64,000 nt of DNA. Origin: Halocaridina rubra (taxonomy: Eukaryota > Arthropoda > Malacostraca > Decapoda > Atyidae). The notes under the pieces were generated by a model. That model did not search any database, had not been told where the DNA came from, and saw nothing but the letters and a program-made list of their open reading frames with translations. A program made the position numbers and the translations under genes. Every line of letters starts with the position of its first letter. Position 1 is the stretch's first letter. Where the stretch lies: positions 116,001-180,000 of the forward strand of contig JAXCGZ010017036.1 in NCBI GenBank assembly GCA_037179515.1, read 5' to 3'. Positions 53,241 through 64,000 of this stretch are shown here, piece by piece.

Positions 53241-53614
53241 TGTGGTATGGACATTATCCCACCGAGTGTCATCAATGTAGTGGGATATTCATCCCACTAT
53301 TTTACACCAATAATTGTGGTGTCATTCTTCTTTTGGTAGCGTGGTTGGTGATTACAGATAAGCATCTTCTTTATAGGGGTTTATTTCTAGATTAAAAATT
53401 AATTCCTCAGAGCTCCAATTCCTACAGTTCCTGTCACGAACGATACTGGATTCCCGCCCCCAATGGGGAGACTAGTTATAATGTGGACGTGACGTCTGCC
53501 CCTGACAAGGTCTGATATCTGACTGACTCTCTGTAGCTACTCATGCGATCGGTGGGTATTGAGCTCGTCACTGCCATCCAGCACTTATAGGCATCTCTGA
53601 AATGCCTTACGACA
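53241..53614 (-). repeat. 3' LTR (374 bp) of the minus-strand element
   Basis: In element orientation it begins TGTCGTAAGGCATT and ends CCATACCACA. It contains TATAAAG (about 53371-53377) and AATAAA (53380-53385 on the minus strand), which could define the R/U5 region. It pairs with the copy at 58514-58866. Confidence 0.8.
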
Positions 53615-53630
53615 CTCCCCACCACCAAAC
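53615..53630 (-). promoter_or_regulatory. Polypurine-tract candidate
   Basis: On the minus strand GGTGGTGGGGAG lies directly before the 3' LTR, where plus-strand DNA synthesis is primed in LTR elements. Two T residues interrupt the tract. Confidence 0.5.
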
Positions 53631-54129
53631 TGAAATATCTCATATTTCAGACTGAATCATAAATACTTCTATGAGAGCCTTACAATTTTCTAACTATTAT
53701 TATTTTACAAAAACGGAGGAGAACTATCTAAGAAACTGACTTATGAAACTATTACAATCTTCTACAATTATCTAAGCAGAGTACAGTAATATCAAAATTA
53801 CTATACAAAAAACTGACAAAGAAAAATGTGTTCTTTATAATAAGCATTGTAATCTAAATCACAAAATCAAACTTAAGTATTCTCAGTTGCATCATATAGC
53901 TAGAAAGCATTGGCAAAATTACTTAAGAACAAAGCTAATTAAGCTATTTCATTCATCAAACAGTACACAATACATATGGACATGATGTATGAAAGTAGTT
54001 TTAAAACAAAACATTTATTATGGTGTGAAAAGTTAAAAACATTCGCAATTACAATATGTAATTACTATGCAAAGACAAGCTGATAGGAGAACTCAATGAA
54101 CGTAATATAAAACATATTCGTCTATGATC

Positions 54130-54189
54130 TTTCTTCACAAAGATCTGCATGCCACCTCTCAACCTAAGAACAAAATGAGGAGTGGATTC
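54130..54189 (-). pseudogene. 20-codon polyubiquitin fragment inside the LTR element
   Basis: The minus strand reads ESTPHFVLRLRGGMQIFVKK. This corresponds to the junction between two ubiquitin monomers (ESTLHLVLRLRGG followed by MQIFVKT), with three differences. The flanking frame is open (54049-54237) but shows no ubiquitin similarity on either side. It is therefore a short piece of a polyubiquitin gene or transcript, not a functional ubiquitin. It is in the same orientation as the element and about 500 bp upstream of the 3' LTR. Confidence 0.8.
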
Positions 54190-56789
54190 TGCTGCAAACT
54201 CAATGAACACAAAGATTAAATCATGATTCAAAACCATGATAATATCTAAGCAGAAAACAACTTATTGTGATTTTTGCAAATTATGCAATTTATTAATGAC
54301 ACTTATTCTAATAAACTTATATCTAAGGGAGATTCTGAGGTTTTTTCACTTGAAATTATCTTAAAGCTAGAAAAAAAAATAAAAAATATATAAATTTTGT
54401 CCTTTCACATCGTGATCAAAGACAGTGGGGACATTTTCTTTCCCATTTTTTTCAGTTCTGATACGTGAGGGAACATGCTTTGTAATTTAACTAATAAGGG
54501 ATTTTCCATACCCTTTCTTTCTCTTTTCACTAAAGTTAGGACATGTATGGGGATTCTTTCTTTCCCACTTTTCATTTAATTTTTTTTTCAGGGATTTTCA
54601 TTTCCCTAGCCTCCCCCCCCCCAAGGGTAATCATTACCTAGGACTTGCCATTGCATTCTTCAAATTTTCACTCCTCCGTCTGTCATCTTCGTTGCAGGCC
54701 TTGTTTGTACACGTACCACGAATCCTCTTCTTATCTGGAGACTGGCAAGACCAAAGGGAGGGCACCGATGCATCATCCAGCTTAACCGGAACCCCTCCCG
54801 CCCGATTTCATGCGACTCTTGAGGTGGCTATTGAATATAACCACCCCTCACGTTCCTGCAAGTCTACAGCGCCTCTCACTTCAGTAGCTGAAAAACACGC
54901 TCACACTGAAGTAGATTCCAAGGACAGAAATTAGAGCCTAATGTCACTAATACAAATGCAGAAAGAATACATATGACCTCTGCACACAAACAAAGGCCTT
55001 TTGTCTGCATCCGGAGGGTATACTTCACCTCCTTGCATATGCAGGTGATTGTAATCTCTCCCATGGGTAAAAGGGCCTGGTTTGTGAAAATAAAATTTGA
55101 AAATTGCAGGTCAGGGTTGCCTGGATATAGGGTGGTATTGGAAAGTATGTGTTTACACCATTATTTTAGTATTCCAAGATACTTAGGACCTAGCTGAATA
55201 ACTGATATAACATTACTATAAATATAAAAAAGAACAGTCATTAAATGCTGAGAACAGTCACCAAAGAAGTATTCTTATTAGCAGTGACTACAGTAACATC
55301 AAGCATGAATTCAAGATAAAAGATACTTTCTAAAACAGTTGCAATATGTGGCAGAAAAACTCATATAATAATCTGTTCTACTGATGTCTTATCAGTATTT
55401 ATGCAATATCAGCATGCAAAAACTTATCAACTGAAATAAAACTTGGGCACACTTATCATCTAGCAAATTTGCAAAGTAATCTAAAAAGAAATAACATTTT
55501 TCAGTATGTAAAGAGAGAAAAGGATGTGAGAGAGAGAGAGAAAATTTATATTTTTTCTTCAAAAAACTTATAATTTCGCTTGTAAGGCCCTTCTTTATGA
55601 CTTGACTTCCTGCCCAAACTATACGAGTGGACAGAACGCAACTGCAATCATTTTCTAACATCTAAAAAGAATTTAAAAAAAAATAACTTAGTGTACAACT
55701 GCAGAAACATCGAAGCACAAATCCATTCCTTTCTGTTTAACATTGCAAAGGACTTTACTGAGATGAGCATACACATCCTTGTCTATTTTGACAATCTTTT
55801 CTCTTTCTATAAATCAGAGGGTTGAGTTAAAGCACACACTCGCTATAAGTCAACATACCCCTGATGACATCAAAGCAAAATACTACAATCATATGTGCTA
55901 ATATCTCTACTACTATCAACAAAATTACAATTATCTTTTCTTAATAAACGACTTAAATATCATTATTTTTAAATTTCAAACGCAACATATAAACTGAGAA
56001 TCTCAATTATCTTAATTAGGTCAATTGTAATTATAAATTTCATGAGAATGATAGTAAGTAACATTAATTATCCCTAGATAATCTTTTTCAAAACTCTTTA
56101 ATTATAATATGTCAAAGGGACAAAGATATTAAAGATTTTTTTCAACACAAAAAACTATACAACAAAAACGGGTATCTGAAAAAATATAAAAAGTTTCACC
56201 CTGTGTATGCACTAATAAACTTAAAAATCATATTTCATATGCAACATTAAAGAATGCATTTTGCTTAAGTTTCATAATCTCTTAAGAAGTTATACATGAA
56301 AAATTAATATATATATATTCTTCTACTATCTCAGATTTGAATGTTTTTGAGTTACTATTCAACAGAACTACCTCAGGAGACAGGGGGGAGTTAAAAATTT
56401 TTTCTCCTTTGCATACTTACTGTCGGGTAGGTACTTAAATAACTTCCTTTTTTCTCTCTTTCCTTTTCCTACCCAAAAATGTTGCCCAATATCTGTCTTC
56501 TGGCCTTCAACTGGCTAGCTTTTGCGTGGAGTTTTTCATGTAGGAGCTGTTCCTTCCCTGTCTCTTTTATTTCTGGATCAACTTCATCTCTTTCAAATAC
56601 ATGAAACGAGTGTTTGACATTCTTGTTGTCATTTCTTGTGAATTCACACTCCCTTCTTCATGGCCAAGCTGAAATGATTTTGACAAACATTATCATGGCT
56701 AAAACTTTCAACGCTTTATTTGATCTATCTAACATATCCCTTCGGACAAATAATGTGTATACTGCAGCTAAAAAGGAAAATAAAGAATC
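54190..56789. other. Interior of the LTR element without recognisable coding
   Basis: All frames are short. A T/C-rich stretch (54420-54620) and a CCCCCCCCCC run near 54613 stand out. A minus-strand open stretch of about 65 codons near 56460-56660 (KHSFHVFERDEVDPEIKE) follows the integrase vestige in the expected direction but matches nothing I know. Confidence 0.5.
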
Positions 56790-56813
56790 ATTCATAAATT
56801 CACGTCCATTATC
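56790..56813 (-). pseudogene. Integrase-core vestige (DNGREFMN)
   Basis: The minus strand encodes DNGREFMN, which fits the block around the second catalytic Asp of retroviral-type DDE integrases (DNG.EF.N). It is preceded by IPR, a stop, and ILR, compatible with the usual P-x-x-L segment. The frame is otherwise decayed, and no reverse transcriptase motif could be found. The match is short, so this is only supportive evidence. Confidence 0.45.
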
Positions 56814-58494
56814 ACGTAATATCTATCTTGGAATCCTCAGAAATCGAATAATAATCTCATTGGCGGAGTAGGGGACGAAACAAAAATAAAACAAACTCGG
56901 CATCCCTACCATTTCTGGGCAGGTGGAGAATCACTTTCTCCAAAAATATCCTTGCAGACTCCTTCCCCAACGGACTTTCCTGCGAATTCACGTGCAAAAG
57001 CAACCCCCCCCCATTATACCCTCAGTTAAGTCATACCCATTCTTTCTCGCACTCGACACTTTCAAGACACTCACCCCCTTTCTCTCTGTATACTTCCCCT
57101 TCTAGTAATTTTTCTATTTACTGTGCATGCGTTTCCCTTCCCCCTCACTCTGAAGGAGTGTGTGTGTAGAACCGCAGTTGGACCATGTGGTCACATCGCT
57201 GCTTCACCTGTCCTAGGTCCCCATCTACTCCCACTAAGGCGATGCAATAACCTTCTTTCCTCCAACACTGATGGCATGAGTTTGTTAGCGGTCTCTTGAG
57301 GTGTATCCCTCACGGCTATTAGACCCCATTCTTTCTCCCCTCAAAGCTATGTTAGGGTTACACTAAAACCCCCCCCTACCCCAGCACAGTTTCTTGATTA
57401 CCTTTCCCCGACTGCTTAGCGCGAAAATATAAAAACTCATATCGAAATAATATCACAACATTCTCGTATTCTTCAAAAATACATGGTACACACGTATTTT
57501 AATATCAATTTCTTCAGCATAACAACATTAGAAGAACGATCTGTCATCTCTCTTAAGATTTTTTCTCACCAATATATTACACCCGCATAAAAAAAAAAAA
57601 AAAGACCTTGAAAACAGGTGCAAGGATTTTCTCACTCGATTTCTTACGCTTTAAGAAATTAATATAAAAATTATTTTACACGTACATTAAACCCTCTTAA
57701 TTAAAATCAATACATTTGCCTTCTTGAAAATCAACCTAGACATTAATAAAATAAATTGAACACCCTTCAAACGCAATTTAATTATATTTATTCAAATAAT
57801 AGCAAAAATGGAGTTTATTATTGCTTATGGCTATTAGTGCAAATTATCCATGTTAGTAATGAGTACAGAAATTCTACTTTTATTAACTTACTAGGAGCCA
57901 CACCCCTCATAGGTGGGTTGCTGAGTCAAAGCATAAGTACAAAGTAAAATGGTGGCATCCGCCGACCTCAATTTCTTTTAATAATTGTCCCATTACTCAC
58001 TGGATGCAGATCACAAGTACTTAGCTATTTTGAGAAACTGCTTGAAGAAGAACATCACGGAAGCAGGCAGTGGAGGAGGGGATTCTTCTTTCTTCTGGGC
58101 GCAGGAGGTTCCCGCCAACTTCTCCATCTCTCTCGTAAAATCGACGAATCGCCATCTTCTTGGTTGGATCCGGCAACATATACTTCTGGCAAGGGGCTTT
58201 TTCACTCAAAGCCCTGGTCACACTTCGGCTTACTGTGACGGTTGCGTCCATGTACGAGCTCGTACTTTTATTGCTGGGAACTTTGCCAATACGGGGCGAG
58301 GGAGAGTGACTGGGTCTGGTAATATGATACTGTAGGTGAAGGGGGAGCTGACTTTCTCGGCGTCGCTCTCTCGCTGCTTGTAAGCTTCTAGAAGTTTCTT
58401 CATCACTCGAATATTTCTTCCATAGATGCTTTATATTTATTTCTTCTTTATTTTTAATTCTTCTTTCTCTTCATTGAAGTATTGGCGTGGATTG
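56814..58494. other. 5' half of the LTR element interior (minus-strand sense)
   Basis: No gag or RT motif was recognised on either strand. Minus-strand frames of 64 and 76 codons at 58011-58251 lie where gag would begin but are not recognisable. Runs of C near 57006 and 57371 and an A-run near 57590 interrupt the sequence. Confidence 0.5.
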
Positions 58495-58512
58495 ATCCCA
58501 AGCTGTTCACCA
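58495..58512 (-). promoter_or_regulatory. Primer binding site candidate
   Basis: One base inside the 5' LTR the minus strand reads TGGTGAACAGCTTGGGAT. Its complement ends in CCA, as a tRNA 3' end would. The implied acceptor and T-arm spacing is one base away from canonical, so the primer tRNA could not be named. Confidence 0.4.
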
Positions 58513-58513
58513 A

Positions 58514-58866
58514 TGTGGTATGGATATTATCCCACCGAGTGTCATCAGTGTGGTGGGATTTTCATCCAACTATTTTACACCAATAATTGTGGTGTCGTTC
58601 TTCTTTTGGTAGCGTGGTTGGTGATAACAGATAAGCATCTTCTTTATTGGGGTTTATTTCTAGATTAAAAATTAATTCCTCAGAGCTCCAATTCCTACAG
58701 TTCCTGTCAGGAACCGGATTCCTGCCCCCAAGGGGGAGACTAGCTAAGCTGTGGACATGATGTCTGCCCCCTGACTGACTCTCTGTAGCTACTCATGTGA
58801 TCAGTGGGTATCGAGCACATCACTGCCATCCGGCACTTATAGGCATCTCTGAAATGCCTTACGACA
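58514..58866 (-). repeat. 5' LTR (353 bp) of the minus-strand element
   Basis: Partner of 53241-53614, shorter because of small deletions (for example around GACAAGGTCTGATATC). The AATG target duplication follows at 58867-58870. Confidence 0.8.
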
Positions 58867-58932
58867 AATGGCTCATGTATATAGATAGATTACAGAATTA
58901 TTTTTATTGTTTTTAGATTCTTTTTAGGATAA

Positions 58933-59009
58933 TTCTTCTTCTTCTTCTTCTTCTTCTTCTTCTTCTTCTTCTTCTTCTTCTTCTTCTTCTTCTTCTTCTT
59001 CTTCTTCTT

Positions 59010-59078
<69 letters not shown>

Positions 59079-59134
59079 AATAGAGAAAGCTTTTTATTTT
59101 TTTAGATTCTTAATGAATCTAAAAAACTAGAAAG

Positions 59135-59174
<40 letters not shown>

Positions 59175-59175
59175 G
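58933..59175 (+). repeat. (TTC)n, (ATT)n, short hairpin, (ATT)n
   Basis: (TTC)n at 58933-59039 runs into (ATT)n to about 59077. A hairpin with 12-bp arms (TTTTTTAGATTC and its complement, 59098-59126, 5-nt loop) follows, and then another (ATT)n at about 59137-59175. Confidence 0.9.
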
Positions 59176-59667
59176 TATTTGTTCTTTATTATCATATTAG
59201 TAGTAAATGTAGTTCATGTCATTAGTTTCATTTTTGTTTGGTAGTATTGCAACTTATAGTTTCATCATGTTTGTCTGTCTAACACACTCTTAGTTCTTTA
59301 TGAATAAATATCCTCTGACCGTTAAAGCAACCCCTGTCCTTCCGTAAATACCTTTGATTTTATTGTCTAATGCTCTTGGATTAGACAATATTAGCGTCTG
59401 ATATGCCAAGAGTTACGTGTTTTCATATGCTATGTTGGAATGCTAGAGTAGTTACAGAATTACTGTATATATACTCTGTGTTCTCAGTAATATGAAGTGT
59501 GAATATGAAAATCGCTTGTCAAGGTTTTGCTGATGCTTCCGAAGTCGATATTCTCTTTACAGGTGTCCTGAAGATAGCCAAAGATACTAAAAGACCCTAG
59601 ATAGTATAATATAATTTTCTTGAATGTAACCCAATAAAGTTAAAACATGTCTTCAAAATAGTAACAA
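59176..59667. other. Non-genic A/T-rich DNA
   Basis: No open frame of note. A perfect 11-bp inverted repeat with an 8-nt loop (TATTGTCTAAT at 59361-59371 and 59380-59390) is present. No assignment is possible. Confidence 0.5.
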
Positions 59668-60118
59668 TTAAAGCTTCATCAAGATCCTGAATATCGATTC
59701 CCATATTCCATACTGGAACACTGAGAAAACAAAGCCTTTATGCAAGAATCCTGTACCTGCTTTAGATTTCACCAAAGCTTGTATACAGAATGGCCTTCTC
59801 CCAAAGTACTTATATGTCTCGATCTTAACAGACGCATATCCAAGTAAGATGTGGAGAAGAAAAAATAAATCGTGTGACTGTCTCAGCAAATATGGGCAAC
59901 AAGACCTATCGCTATGGCGTCCAAACATGGCAAAAAATTATGGTTGCTTCACCAGCCATTAACACAGCCATTCCAATCTCTATGGCTGCCAGTCCAGTTA
60001 GTATGGCCACTCGACCTACTGTCTTGGTCCACTTTACCTACTTGTATGAAGATTTAGTCAGTCTCTTGATTTGGTATTCGACGTCCTCATCTTCATCCTT
60101 GGAATCGGAGTAGTATCA
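59668..60118 (-). pseudogene. Coding-like minus-strand remnant of unknown family
   Basis: From about 60118 downward the minus strand reads YYSDSKDEDEDVEYQIKRL, a TAG, then VGRVAILTGLAAIEIGMAV and LMAGEATIIFCHVWTP, and a second stop. Another frame then continues as CCPYLLRQSHDLF over 59668-59928. An acidic segment followed by hydrophobic, membrane-like stretches is more protein-like than the surrounding A/T-rich DNA. Two stops and a frame change mean it is at best a decayed gene or retrocopy. I do not recognise the family, and chance is possible. Confidence 0.25.
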
Positions 60119-63636
<3,518 letters not shown>

Positions 63637-63679
63637 TTATTATTATTATTATTATTATTATCATTATTATTATTATTAC

Positions 63680-63730
<51 letters not shown>

Positions 63731-63875
63731 CATTTTTATTATTATTACTATTATTAGTATTATTATTATCATTATTATTATTATTATTTATAAATATTTA
63801 GTAATTGTTATCACTATTGTTGCTGCTATTAAGTTAGCAGTAGTAGCATAATTACCATCATCTGATATTATTATT

Positions 63876-63938
<63 letters not shown>
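63637..63938 (+). repeat. Interrupted (ATT)n tracts
   Basis: (ATT)n with ATC and ACT interruptions at about 63637-63790 and 63868-63938, separated by about 75 bp. Confidence 0.95.
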
Positions 63939-64000
63939 GCAAATAATACATTACATATAATATTATTAAGAATATCTTTTGTAAAATAAATCAACTATTT

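Larger units (their letters stand above)
53241..58866 (-). mobile_element. Old LTR retrotransposon, minus strand, decayed interior
   Basis: Two direct repeats (53241-53614 and 58514-58866) share sequence over their whole length and both begin TGTGGTATGG and end TTACGACA on the plus strand, so they have TG..CA ends. The 4-bp sequence AATG flanks the pair at 53237-53240 and 58867-58870, a target-site duplication of Gypsy-like length. A purine-rich tract next to the left LTR and a TGG-starting primer-site candidate next to the right LTR both indicate minus-strand orientation. No intact gag or pol frame exists in the 4.9-kb interior. It carries an integrase vestige (56790-56813) and a ubiquitin fragment (54130-54189). 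The LTRs differ by several indels and substitutions, so the insertion is old. Confidence 0.78.

Noticed and set aside
57985..58335. A 116-codon plus-strand frame containing DADHKYLAIL, suggestive of an RNase H-type TDHK motif.
   Set aside because: It lies on the strand opposite to the LTR element and no neighbouring RT or RNase H motif was found.
59361..59390. Perfect 11-bp hairpin (TATTGTCTAAT arms) as a possible small RNA.
   Set aside because: The stem is short, A/T-rich and isolated, with no other evidence.

Overview
The window looks like nuclear DNA of an arthropod, most likely a decapod crustacean and perhaps a penaeid shrimp. This is inferred from very dense long microsatellites ((AT)n, (AC)n, (CT)n, (ATT)n, (AGT)n, (TTC)n), many non-LTR retrotransposons, AT-rich intergenic DNA and an arthropod-type Inr/DPE promoter match. 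There is no bacterial gene organisation, and TTG/GTG-initiated reading frames are not meaningful here.

Region 1 (1-21.1 kb) is a nest of retrotransposons. Four copies of one CR1-group LINE family occur: A at 1-2739 (+, 5' part outside the window), B at 2775-6756 (+, ORF1 plus ORF2), C at 16571-18230 (-, 5'-truncated) and D at 18426-21105 (+, 5'-truncated). They share a 3' hairpin and a short AATTAGGTAATCA tail. Their ends lie in (AC)n tracts, always on the same strand as the element. A different LINE, E (about 7511-13288, CCHC ORF1 and EN-RT-RNase H ORF2), lies between (TC)n tracts, next to a 40-bp tail of a second copy. A third LINE, F (15225-16472), is a decayed RT remnant. Every ORF2 seen is broken by frameshifts or stops.

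Region 2 (21.7-49.9 kb) holds the only convincing host gene. It is an uninterrupted 8,980-codon ORF (22886-49828, +) for a giant AHNAK-like repeat protein. The N-terminus carries a possible myristoylation signal, a basic cluster, an RPLPPLP SH3 ligand and a PPPY WW ligand. About 90 units with a core like SCFGKPK follow, in nested periodicities (61 aa, about 245 aa, about 600 aa). Next come a repeat-poor acidic region and a unique tail. An Inr+DPE match lies about 450 bp upstream and AATAAA signals follow the stop.

Region 3 (49.9-64 kb) shows no convincing intact gene. It holds two MITE-like elements (a pogo/Tigger-like one at 50977-51288 and a hAT-like one at 51607-52104) and a 310-bp (CT)n tract. 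An old LTR element on the minus strand (53241-58866) has TG..CA LTRs, an AATG target duplication, a vestigial integrase motif and a 20-codon polyubiquitin fragment. Further microsatellites and one weak minus-strand coding-like remnant (59668-60118) follow.

All family assignments come from reading motifs; no database search was run.
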